From JAVBLG01 sp031553655 (GTDB lineage: Bacteria > Desulfobacterota > Desulfovibrionia > Desulfovibrionales > Desulfovibrionaceae): a stretch of 12,414 nt of DNA. The translations under genes and the position numbers were made by a program. Below, in pieces: positions 1 through 6,374 of the stretch (its first letter is position 1; every line of letters starts with the position of its first letter). Under the pieces are notes generated by a model. That model saw nothing but the letters and a program-made list of their open reading frames with translations. It searched no databases and was not told the DNA's origin. The stretch spans positions 1-12,414 of the forward strand of contig JAVBLG010000122.1 in assembly GCA_031553655.1 (NCBI GenBank), given 5' to 3'.

Positions 1-1745
1 CGCTGTTTTCGCTGCTGGCCCTGGCCGGTATTGTAGGTTTTCTTTTCGCCGAAGGCCTACCGGTTCTTAAATATACAAGCCTGACGAATTTTCTGCTGGG
101 GATGGACTGGTATCCGGTGGACGCCACTCCGAAGTTTGGCATTTTTCCATTTATGGCGGCCTCGCTGGCGGTTACCCTGCTGGCGGCTATGCTGGCCGTG
201 CCTTTAGGCTTGATGACCGCCCTGTATATCAGTGAGCTGGCCTCGGAGCGCGTTCGCCGTATTTTGAAACCGGGAGTGGAACTCCTGGCGGCCATGCCGT
301 CGGTGGCCATAGGCTTTTTCGGCATGGCCGCGGTGGCCCCGGTGCTGGAGGATTTTTTCGGCGCGCCGGTAGGGCTGAATCTGGGCAATGCCGCGTTGAT
401 GCTGGCTTTTATGAGCGTGCCCACAATATGTTCCGTGGCCGAAGACGCCCTTAATGCCGTCCCCAGAGAATTGCGCGAAGCTTCATTGGCGCTTGGAGCC
501 ACAAAGTGGGAAACCATGCGCAAGGTATCCGTTCCGGCGGCCAGATCGGGCATAGGCGCGGCCGTGATGTTGGGCATGTCGCGTAGTATGGGCGAAACAA
601 TGGTGGTGCTGATGGTGGCTGGTGGGGCCGGGATTATTCCGGAATCAATTTTCGATCCGATACGGCCCATGACTTCGGCCATAGCGGCGGAAATGGCCGA
701 AGCCCCGGTGGGCGGTGATCACTATCACGCTCTTTTTGCCATAGGTCTGGTGCTGTTTTTGTTTACGCTGGGCTTCAACCTGCTGGCTCAGGCGTTCACC
801 GGAAAGAAAAAAGAAAAAAGCGGCAAGGGTAAATCCGCCGCCAAAGCGGAACGGGAACAGAGTGGGCTGACCCCGGTCGCGCCACTCTGCCTTCCGGAAA
901 ACGTGAGAAAGCGCGGATTGGTTGAAAGAGGCATCTTCGCGCTGCTGAGAGGCGCGGCCGGATTTAATATTCTGGCTCTGGCCGGAATGTGCGGATTTTT
1001 ATTCTGGCACGGCCTTCCGGCCATCACCTGGGATTTCCTTACGGATTTCCCCGCCAATATGATGACCGCCGGGGGCATCTGGCCATGCATTGTGGGCACG
1101 GTGCTTCTGTCCGTAGGCTCCATGATGTTGGCTTTTCCGCTGGGAGTGCTCTCGGCTGTATATTTGCGCGAATATTCCACAGGATCGGCTCTGGCGCGTT
1201 TTGCCAGACTAGGGGTTAATAACCTGGCCGGAGTGCCTTCAGTTGTTTTTGGCCTGTTCGGATTCACTTTTTTTGTAATTTTCTGCGGCCTTGGGGTAAG
1301 TTTGGCCGCCGGGTGTCTGACCTTGGCCATTCTGACCTTGCCGGTCATTATCGGCACGGCTGAAGAAGCCTTGTCGCAGGTGCCCGACTCTTTGCGCGAG
1401 GCTTCACTGGCCCTTGGGGCGGGCAAGGCCGAAACAATTTTGCGCATTGTGCTGCCGGCAGCCATGCCCGGCATGCTCACCGGGGCCATTCTGGGGCTGG
1501 CCAGGGCCGCCGGGGAAACAGCGGCGATAATGTTCACGGCGGCGGTATTTTTCACCCCGCATCTGCCAAGTTCCATTTTCAGCCCGGTTATGGCCCTGCC
1601 AAACCACATTTACACTTTGGCGACATCAGGTACGGACATTGAGCTTACGCGTCCCCTGCAATACGGAACGGCGGTCACGCTAATTCTGTTGGTTTTGGGC
1701 ATGAATGCCGTTGCGATAATAATACGCGACCGGATGAGACATTAA
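1..1745 (+). CDS. pstC-pstA: Phosphate ABC transporter permease, PstC-PstA fusion (5' end outside window)
   Basis: Inner-membrane channel of the high-affinity phosphate importer, which works with the PstS binding protein and PstB ATPase. The frame is open from base 3, and residues before the first internal ATG (102) already read like a PstC first membrane helix (GIVGFLFAEGLPVLKY), so the true start lies upstream. Numbering from the Met at 102, residues 1-233 are the PstC permease domain, with the ATPase-coupling EAA loop at about 126-150 (EASLALGATKWE). Residues 234-275 are a lysine-rich linker. Residues 280-547 are a complete PstA domain with a second EAA loop at 433-457 (EASLALGAGKAE) and a second GET motif near 471. 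Each half has several hydrophobic helices. PstC and PstA are usually separate genes; here no stop or start divides them. The gene converges on mqnA with only 28 bp between and no clear terminator. The identification is secure; whether the fusion is common in relatives is unknown to me. Confidence 0.93.
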   Translation, partial: LFSLLALAGIVGFLFAEGLPVLKYTSLTNFLLGMDWYPVDATPKFGIFPFMAASLAVTLLAAMLAVPLGLMTALYISELASERVRRILKPGVELLAAMPSVAIGFFGMAAVAPVLEDFFGAPVGLNLGNAALMLAFMSVPTICSVAEDALNAVPRELREASLALGATKWETMRKVSVPAARSGIGAAVMLGMSRSMGETMVVLMVAGGAGIIPESIFDPIRPMTSAIAAEMAEAPVGGDHYHALFAIGLVLFLFTLGFNLLAQAFTGKKKEKSGKGKSAAKAEREQSGLTPVAPLCLPENVRKRGLVERGIFALLRGAAGFNILALAGMCGFLFWHGLPAITWDFLTDFPANMMTAGGIWPCIVGTVLLSVGSMMLAFPLGVLSAVYLREYSTGSALARFARLGVNNLAGVPSVVFGLFGFTFFVIFCGLGVSLAAGCLTLAILTLPVIIGTAEEALSQVPDSLREASLALGAGKAETILRIVLPAAMPGMLTGAILGLARAAGETAAIMFTAAVFFTPHLPSSIFSPVMALPNHIYTLATSGTDIELTRPLQYGTAVTLILLVLGMNAVAIIIRDRMRH

Positions 1746-1773
1746 TCGCCGCGCCGCATCGAGTGCCGCCTGT

Positions 1774-2613
1774 TTATTTGAAAGAATAGAAATCCAATTT
1801 GGGAATACTCGGTATCATTCCGGCATTATGAAGTTTTTTGTAAAAGAGGGTCAATCCGTTGATTTCTTCCGTTCCCAGGCTGTAGACCAGCCCCTTGTCG
1901 TAGTACACGCGCAATTCTTCGCGGGAGAGCGGACAACCATGCTGAGTGAGGTCGAGTATGGTTTCCATGTGCTGAAGCCCCCAGTCTCTCCCCTGGCGCA
2001 GCAACTCACCAGGATCGCTCTTGAAAAGGCCTCTGTCCGCCGCTTCGCGGCTTACCACCCACAACCCGAAAATAAATGGCAGCCCGGTCCAGTCGCACCA
2101 GGCGTCGGCCATGTCGAGGCGGTGGGGATAGTCCGGGTGGTTGCGCAGGCGCAGCGCTTCGTCGCCAATGGCCAAAAAGGCTTCGGGCTGCGTGGCGCTG
2201 TTTATGGCGGAGCTGACATTGCCGGTTTCGTAGCGCACTTTCAGTCCGTATTTTTCGCTCAGCAGTAGTTTTAAAAGAGCCACCGAGGTATGGGTTTCGG
2301 CGCTGATCAGAATGGTCTGGCCGTCAAGCTTTTCCACTGGCCTACGGGAAAGCAGCAGCACGCTCATTACCGAGCCATGAGAGCCAATGGAAAGATCTTC
2401 CACCAGATAGTAGCGTTCGGGGCGGCAGGCGTATTCAAAACAGGAGTTGGAGGATACGTGCAGTTCGCCCCTGGCCATCATGTTGTTGAGCACAGCGGGC
2501 GGGCCGGAGATAATTTCGTATTCGTGGGGGATTATGCCTGCTTCGATGGGATGGTAAATGGGCAGAACGTTCAGGTAACCTATGCGGCCCATGCGTGGGG
2601 TTTCGGTTTTCAT
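1774..2613 (-). CDS. mqnA: Chorismate dehydratase MqnA
   Basis: First enzyme of the futalosine menaquinone pathway; it dehydrates chorismate to 3-[(1-carboxyvinyl)oxy]benzoate. The 279-residue product has the family pattern: N-terminal RIGYLNVLPIYHPIEAG (residues 10-26), VSSNSCFEYA (53-62), IGDEALRLR (149-157) and WTGLPFIFGLWVV (175-187), in a periplasmic-binding-protein-like fold with no signal peptide. The frame is open upstream to 2772 (332 residues), but that extension overlaps the end of mqnEC and has no MqnA character. I chose the ATG at 2613 because an AAGGGAG ribosome site lies 8 nt before it and the protein then starts near the GYLN motif. It lies 103 bp downstream of mqnEC on the same strand, so it is probably cotranscribed. 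MqnA and MqnE act on consecutive steps, which fits this pairing. A start at the second Met (2592) is possible but lacks as good a site. Confidence 0.94.
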   Translation of the reverse strand: MKTETPRMGRIGYLNVLPIYHPIEAGIIPHEYEIISGPPAVLNNMMARGELHVSSNSCFEYACRPERYYLVEDLSIGSHGSVMSVLLLSRRPVEKLDGQTILISAETHTSVALLKLLLSEKYGLKVRYETGNVSSAINSATQPEAFLAIGDEALRLRNHPDYPHRLDMADAWCDWTGLPFIFGLWVVSREAADRGLFKSDPGELLRQGRDWGLQHMETILDLTQHGCPLSREELRVYYDKGLVYSLGTEEINGLTLFYKKLHNAGMIPSIPKLDFYSFK

Positions 2614-2621
2614 AATATACG

Positions 2622-2628
2622 CTCCCTT
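2622..2628 (-). promoter_or_regulatory. Ribosome binding site deciding the mqnA start
   Basis: On the minus strand this reads AAGGGAG, 8 nt before the ATG at 2613. It supports the shorter 279-residue MqnA over the 332-residue open frame that runs back into the mqnEC coding sequence. Confidence 0.7.
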
Positions 2629-2716
2629 TGCGATGATTTTAAGCTCGAAACGATTCAGCGGTATGACTGCATTCGAAGCAATGGTTTCCAAAATTTTCCC
2701 TTTCCTCCCCCAATTT

Positions 2717-5023
2717 TCACACAAAACTATAATCCATACTACGCTGCCTGGGTTCAAAGCCGGCAGCTTCAATTATCTTGTGTATATCCGCCCTGCTGAG
2801 GCTGAATGAGGTACCAGCGGCGGCCACAACATTTTCTTCGATCATGAGCGAGCCAAAATCATTGGCTCCGTAGAAGAGGGCCAGTTGCCCGAGCTGCGGC
2901 CCCATGGTCACCCAGGAAGATTGAATATTGGGGATATTGTCCAGCACAAGACGCGAAACAGCCAAAAGACGCAGATAGGCGGGCGCGGGCTGGGTTTGCA
3001 CGTCAATTTTGGTATTGGCGGGCTGGAACGTCCAGGGGATGAAGGCGGTGAAGCCGCTGGTTTGATCTTGAAGATCGCGCAGAGCAAAGAGGTGATCCAG
3101 ACGATGCCGGGGTTCTTCTTCATGCCCGAACATCATGGTGGCCGTGGTGCGCAGGCCCAGGGAGTGGGCGTCGGCCATCACCTGGAGCCAGACCGGCGCG
3201 GGACACTTGTTGGGCGAAACCTTGGAGCGTACTTCATCGTGCAGAATTTCCGCTCCACCACCGGGCAAGGAGGCCAAACCCGCGTTCTGGAGACGTTTAA
3301 GCACTTCCGAGGTAGATATACCTTCTTTTTCCGCCCAGAAGGCAATTTCAGGCGGGGAAAAAGCGTGGATATGCAAGGTGGGCCAGGTGGCGTGTATCCA
3401 TGCAAGCAGGTCTTCATACCAGGAAAGAGGCAGATCGGGATGATGCCCGCCCTGGAGCAGAATTTGCGTTCCGCCAAGGGCCAGAGTTTCGTTAATTTTT
3501 TGGGCCATTTCTTCGCGGCTCAGCAGGTAGCCTTCGGGGTGATCCGGCGGGCGGAAAAAGGCGCAGAAGCGGCAGGCGCACACGCATATATTGGAATAGT
3601 TTATGTTTCTATCGCCAACATAGGTGACCACGGGGTTATGATGGCGGGCTTGACGGGATTTATGGGCCAGGTAGGCCAGTAGATGCAGCGGAGCGTGGCG
3701 GTAGAGGGCGTCGGCATCGGCGCGGGAGAGGCGCTGTCCGGACTCGGCCTTGCGCGCGGCCTCGTTCATAGCCGAATCCGCTATCCGCTCCCTCGCCGCA
3801 TCGGATGCCGACCGGCAAAGCCGGATCGGCTCGGCTCCGTCGAAGGATGGCGAATTTTCCGTGCGCCAAACGGAGTTAGCGCCAAATTCAGGTGGAGGAC
3901 CGGACGGTGTTTCCAATTCCTGGAATGTTGCACCGCGCCGCACGGGAATAAAACCCGAGCCGCGAATCATGTTTTCCAGTTCGCTTATGGTCATGGCCTG
4001 GCTTGAGTCGGCCCCGGCCATATGACCTATTTTTTCTTCAACAATAGTTCCGTCAAGATCATCCGCCCCGTAGTGCAGGGCGGTCTGGGCCATTTTTGGC
4101 CCCATCATCACCCAATAGGCCTTAATGTGGTCGAAGTTATCCAGCATCAAGCGCGACACGGCTATGGTGCGCAGCTGATCCAAGCCACGCTGGGGTCCAC
4201 GCTGACTGTCGTCAAGTTCCAGTTCGCTGTTGGCGGTGAGGAACGGCAGAGGAATGAAGCAGGTGAAGCCGCCACTGCGATCTTGCTGCTCACGCATTCG
4301 GCAGAGATGATCCACGCGATGAGCGTAGCTCTCGATATGCCCGTATAGCATGGTGGCGTTGGTGGCAATGCCCAGGCTGTGGGCTTCGCCGCTTACGCGC
4401 AGCCATTCTTCGGTTCCGGCCTTGATTGGGCATATTTTTTTGCGGATTTCATCGGCAAAAATTTCCGCGCCGCCGCCCGGCATCATTACCAGCCCGGCTT
4501 TTTGCAGACGCTTCAATACGTCCAGGGTGGAAATGCTCTCCATTTTAGCAAAATGCGCTATTTCCACCGGAGTGAATGCCTTGATCAGCAGATCGGGCTT
4601 GATCGCCCGCGCGGATTTCAGTAGATCCTCAAACCAGGCCAGAGGCAGATCCGGGTGGCAGCCGCCAACAATATGCAGTTCGTCTATGCCCAGAGGGCCG
4701 GTGGCAGCGGCGCGCACCCTGTCCAGCGCTTCTTCGCGACTGAGGGTGAAAGCTCCGGGCAAATCAGCCGACTTTCTTTTGAAGGCGCAAAAGAGACAAT
4801 CGTTTACACAAACATTGGTATAGTTCACATGTCTGTTGACCACGTAAAATGTCTTTTGACCATTTTTTATTATTCTTGCATGATTGGCCAGAGCGCCAAC
4901 CGCCGTATGATCCGGGCAGGCAAAAAGAGCCATGCCGTCTTCAAAGCTCAAGCGTTCGCCGTTCATGACCTTGCCGTAGATGCCGTCGAGGCCCAATATA
5001 GCGAAATGATTGCGATCCAGCAT
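2717..5023 (-). CDS. mqnE-mqnC: Fused aminofutalosine synthase (MqnE) and cyclic dehypoxanthine futalosine synthase (MqnC)
   Basis: A 768-residue cytosolic protein with two complete radical SAM enzymes in a row. Residues 1-370 match MqnE, which joins the MqnA product to SAM-derived adenosine: the 4Fe-4S cluster motif CVNDCLFC gives Cys72, Cys76 and Cys79, followed by HIVGGCHPDLP (117-127) and MPGGGAEIF (181-189). Residues 430-768 match MqnC, which cyclises dehypoxanthine futalosine: CVCACRFC gives Cys480, Cys484 and Cys487, followed by LLQGGHHPDLP (522-532) and LPGGGAEIL (586-594). Residues 371-429 are a Pro/Ala/Ser/charged linker without recognised motif. MqnE and MqnC are normally separate proteins of about 350-390 residues, so both halves are full length and both clusters intact. 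The ATG at 5023 has GAGG 6 nt upstream and is preferred over a TTG at 5035. The nucleosidase step acts between the two activities and is not part of the fusion. It is divergent from mqnD. Confidence 0.93.
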   Translation of the reverse strand: MLDRNHFAILGLDGIYGKVMNGERLSFEDGMALFACPDHTAVGALANHARIIKNGQKTFYVVNRHVNYTNVCVNDCLFCAFKRKSADLPGAFTLSREEALDRVRAAATGPLGIDELHIVGGCHPDLPLAWFEDLLKSARAIKPDLLIKAFTPVEIAHFAKMESISTLDVLKRLQKAGLVMMPGGGAEIFADEIRKKICPIKAGTEEWLRVSGEAHSLGIATNATMLYGHIESYAHRVDHLCRMREQQDRSGGFTCFIPLPFLTANSELELDDSQRGPQRGLDQLRTIAVSRLMLDNFDHIKAYWVMMGPKMAQTALHYGADDLDGTIVEEKIGHMAGADSSQAMTISELENMIRGSGFIPVRRGATFQELETPSGPPPEFGANSVWRTENSPSFDGAEPIRLCRSASDAARERIADSAMNEAARKAESGQRLSRADADALYRHAPLHLLAYLAHKSRQARHHNPVVTYVGDRNINYSNICVCACRFCAFFRPPDHPEGYLLSREEMAQKINETLALGGTQILLQGGHHPDLPLSWYEDLLAWIHATWPTLHIHAFSPPEIAFWAEKEGISTSEVLKRLQNAGLASLPGGGAEILHDEVRSKVSPNKCPAPVWLQVMADAHSLGLRTTATMMFGHEEEPRHRLDHLFALRDLQDQTSGFTAFIPWTFQPANTKIDVQTQPAPAYLRLLAVSRLVLDNIPNIQSSWVTMGPQLGQLALFYGANDFGSLMIEENVVAAAGTSFSLSRADIHKIIEAAGFEPRQRSMDYSFV
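3807..3830. repeat. Small palindrome inside the MqnE-MqnC linker
   Basis: GCCGACCGGC (3807-3816), three A's, then GCCGG (3820-3824), one unpaired A and TCGGC (3826-3830) form a 10-bp hairpin with one bulge. It falls within the codons of the linker (around residues 399-405 of the fusion protein) and is read in frame. It resembles a short extragenic palindrome, but only one copy was noticed in this window. Confidence 0.45.
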
Positions 5024-5061
5024 AGTAAACCTCAAATTATTTCAACAGGAATTGTTATATA

Positions 5062-5186
5062 GTAACGGCTCAATTTGCCGTAAGACAAGGAAGGCGAAAT
5101 TTTTTTTCCGGGGGATAGGCTTTTTGGGGGCCATCCCCCGGAAAAAAACAAGCCTGACGCAGTATCACGGCAAATTCAGCCGTTAC
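5062..5186. repeat. 125-bp palindromic element, copy A (mqnEC/mqnD divergent region)
   Basis: This element fills most of the gap between divergent mqnEC and mqnD and ends 30 bp before the mqnD ATG. The ends are 20-bp inverted repeats (GTAACGGCTCAATTTGCCGT against its partner, 19 of 20 paired, with one C·C mismatch at position 10). Inside is a perfect 16-bp stem at 5101-5116/5133-5148, which reads T7-CC-G5-AT, with a GGC/GCC tip. Copy B at 8760-8884 has the same length and about 85% identity, including an identical block of about 30 nt on the right-hand side containing CCTGACGCAGTATCACGG. It must overlap or separate the promoters of mqnEC and mqnD. A TATATA at 5056-5061, just outside it, could be a -10 box for mqnEC, but no convincing -35 was found. 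T's precede and A's follow the inner stem on both strands, so that stem is not a rho-independent terminator. Confidence 0.88.
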
Positions 5187-5216
5187 CCAAACAGTGCTAC
5201 ACCCTGAGGTAGTCCA

Positions 5217-6011
5217 ATGTCAAAGAACAAACTCACCATGGGCATTTCTCCTTGCCCCAATGACACCTACATTTTCCACGCCATGATTCATGGGCTGGTG
5301 GACGTTCCCTTTGAAATTGACCTGCGCATGGCCGACGTGCAGGAGCTCAACAAAATGGCGGAACGCGGCGCATTGGACATCAGCAAAATTTCAGTGGGAG
5401 CGTGGCCGGTGGTGGCGAAGAATTATGCTGCGCTCGATTCCGGCGCGGCCCTTGGTTTCGGCTGCGGGCCGCTGTTGGTAGCCAGGGAAAATCTGCCCGT
5501 CGAAGCTTTTTCCCAAGCCGTGCTGGCTCATCCCGGTTCCATGACCACGGCCTGTCGGCTCATAGATCTGCACGGCGGCTTCACTGGCCAACGCAAGGAA
5601 ATGATCTTTGACCGCATCATGCCGGCTGTGGCTTCCGGCGAGGCCGACTGCGGTATCATCATCCACGAGGGGCGTTTTACCTATGGCGAATACGGCCTGC
5701 ATAAAATTATGGACACCGGAGAATGGTGGGAAACTGCCTACAAGGTTCCCCTGCCGCTGGGCATGATTGTGGCCCGGCGTGAGCTGGGGGCGGAGATGAT
5801 CGCCGCCGTGTCTTCGGCCATAAGAGCCAGCCTGGAACATGCCAATGCTCACCCCGAAGCCGGAAGGGATTTTATAAAAACCCATGCCCAGGAAATGGCC
5901 GATCCGGTTATTGCCGCGCACATAAAAACTTTTGTTAACCAATACAGCCTGAGCCTGGGGGAAGACGGCAGGAAAGCTATAGAAATTCTTACGGGCACGA
6001 GCTGTCTCTAA
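5217..6011 (+). CDS. mqnD: 1,4-dihydroxy-6-naphthoate synthase MqnD
   Basis: Cytosolic enzyme that converts cyclic de-hypoxanthine futalosine to 1,4-dihydroxy-6-naphthoate, the naphthoquinone precursor of menaquinone. The 264-residue product has family landmarks: GISPCPNDTYIFHAM at residues 9-23, ISKISVGAW at 55-63, GFGCGPLLVA at 80-89, and IIIHEGRFTYGEYG at 147-160, whose His150 corresponds to the family's conserved histidine. Length is usual for MqnD. The ATG at 5217 follows a GAGGT ribosome site about 8 nt away. It is transcribed away from mqnEC-mqnA, so the pathway here is split into two divergent units that share a control region occupied by repeat copy A. A palindromic element of the related family starts right after the stop codon. 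Confidence 0.96.
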   Translation: MSKNKLTMGISPCPNDTYIFHAMIHGLVDVPFEIDLRMADVQELNKMAERGALDISKISVGAWPVVAKNYAALDSGAALGFGCGPLLVARENLPVEAFSQAVLAHPGSMTTACRLIDLHGGFTGQRKEMIFDRIMPAVASGEADCGIIIHEGRFTYGEYGLHKIMDTGEWWETAYKVPLPLGMIVARRELGAEMIAAVSSAIRASLEHANAHPEAGRDFIKTHAQEMADPVIAAHIKTFVNQYSLSLGEDGRKAIEILTGTSCL

Positions 6012-6015
6012 AAAA

Positions 6016-6112
6016 TGCCTTTTGTCCCCTGAACCGCGTCAAACTGTATTTTTGTCGCGGGGATGGCCCAAAAGAGGCCTATCCCCGCTCCAAAGGCACA
6101 GTTTTTCTTGTC
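6016..6112. repeat. Core-family palindromic element D, downstream of mqnD
   Basis: Two arms at 6041-6064 and 6081-6104 are each 24 nt long and pair at 19 of 24 positions, 21 of 24 if G·U pairs in RNA are allowed. They enclose a tip that reads GGCCCAAAAGAGGCCT. Upstream lies GAACCGCGTCAAAC, and downstream TTTTTCTTGTC. Bases 6025-6112 align along their length with 8605-8690 downstream of hypC, which has the same arm length. The tip also matches the reverse complement of copies A and B. An outer stem like those of the other members could not be resolved, so the ends given are approximate. It may help end mqnD transcription, but there is no clear T-tract. Confidence 0.75.
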
Positions 6113-6125
6113 AGCAATCTGTATA

Positions 6126-6267
6126 GGAACAGTTTGTTAAAAAAATTTAGAGCGTTTTACGAATGAAATGAGCGAAATGCTCTGACGGCCCGTGCGTTGT
6201 TAGGGCCGTCCGGACACAAAGTGTCCGTAACTTAGGCGGCGAAGCCGCCGTAATAACATACTGTTCC
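6126..6267. repeat. 142-bp palindromic element with four internal hairpins (element E)
   Basis: The ends pair at 13 of 14 positions: GGAACAGTTTGTTA (6126-6139) with TAACATACTGTTCC (6254-6267). Enclosed in order are four hairpins: 6150-6158/6174-6182 (GAGCGTTTT with GAAATGCTC, one mismatch), 6184-6191/6203-6210 (GACGGCCC with GGGCCGTC), 6211-6217/6221-6227 (CGGACAC, loop AAA, GTGTCCG) and 6235-6240/6244-6249 (GGCGGC, loop GAA, GCCGCC). The whole could fold as a closed multi-branch junction. It has no sequence likeness to the 125-bp repeats and encodes nothing. It could be a non-autonomous mobile element or a structured RNA; only one copy is present here. Confidence 0.75.
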
Positions 6268-6355
6268 GAGCCTCCGCTGAAAGGCGGCGCAGGACAATCA
6301 GCCTTAATTCTTAAAAAACAGTTTCAGGTAATGGATAATTTAAAAAGCTAAATAC

Positions 6356-6361
6356 TATAAT
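6356..6361 (+). promoter_or_regulatory. Possible -10 box for the MATE exporter gene
   Basis: A perfect TATAAT lies 13 nt before the ATG at 6375, and GGATAAT lies further upstream at 6333-6339. Neither has a good TTGACA-like partner at 16-18 nt. With the first box the leader would be only a few bases long, so the upstream one may be the real site. Confidence 0.22.
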
Positions 6362-6374
6362 AAGTCTGAAGAAA

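Larger units (their letters stand above)
6012..6374. other. Gene-free, inverted-repeat-rich region between mqnD and the MATE gene
   Basis: No ORF of useful length and no RNA gene was recognised in these 363 bases. The left part holds a core-family element (about 6016-6112), the middle a separate multi-hairpin palindrome (6126-6267), and 6268-6300 one more imperfect GC-rich hairpin (GCCTCC at 6270-6275 with GGCGGC at 6283-6288). The last 70 bases are AT-rich and probably hold the promoter of the exporter gene. Confidence 0.7.

Noticed and set aside
788..1609. Long minus-strand open frame opposite the pst gene
   Set aside because: It lies wholly antisense to a clear permease, has no recognisable domain and arises from codon bias in GC-rich DNA. 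The long minus-strand frames opposite dnaE (8874-9719, 9789-10850, 10881-11897) were dropped for the same reason.
1746..1773. Terminator between convergent pst and mqnA genes
   Set aside because: The 28 bases are GC-rich but form no convincing stem with a T-run. Termination may occur inside the opposing genes or be Rho-dependent.
2614..2772. N-terminal extension of MqnA (332 residues instead of 279)
   Set aside because: It overlaps the end of mqnEC, has no similarity to MqnA N-termini, and a good ribosome site supports the ATG at 2613.
5100..5148. Inner stem of copy A as a rho-independent terminator
   Set aside because: The T-run precedes the stem and the A-run follows it on both strands, the reverse of what a terminator needs.
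6012..6374. CRISPR array or tRNA cluster in the hairpin-rich gap
   Set aside because: The hairpins differ from each other, there are no regular direct repeats with spacers, and no cloverleaf or CCA end was found.
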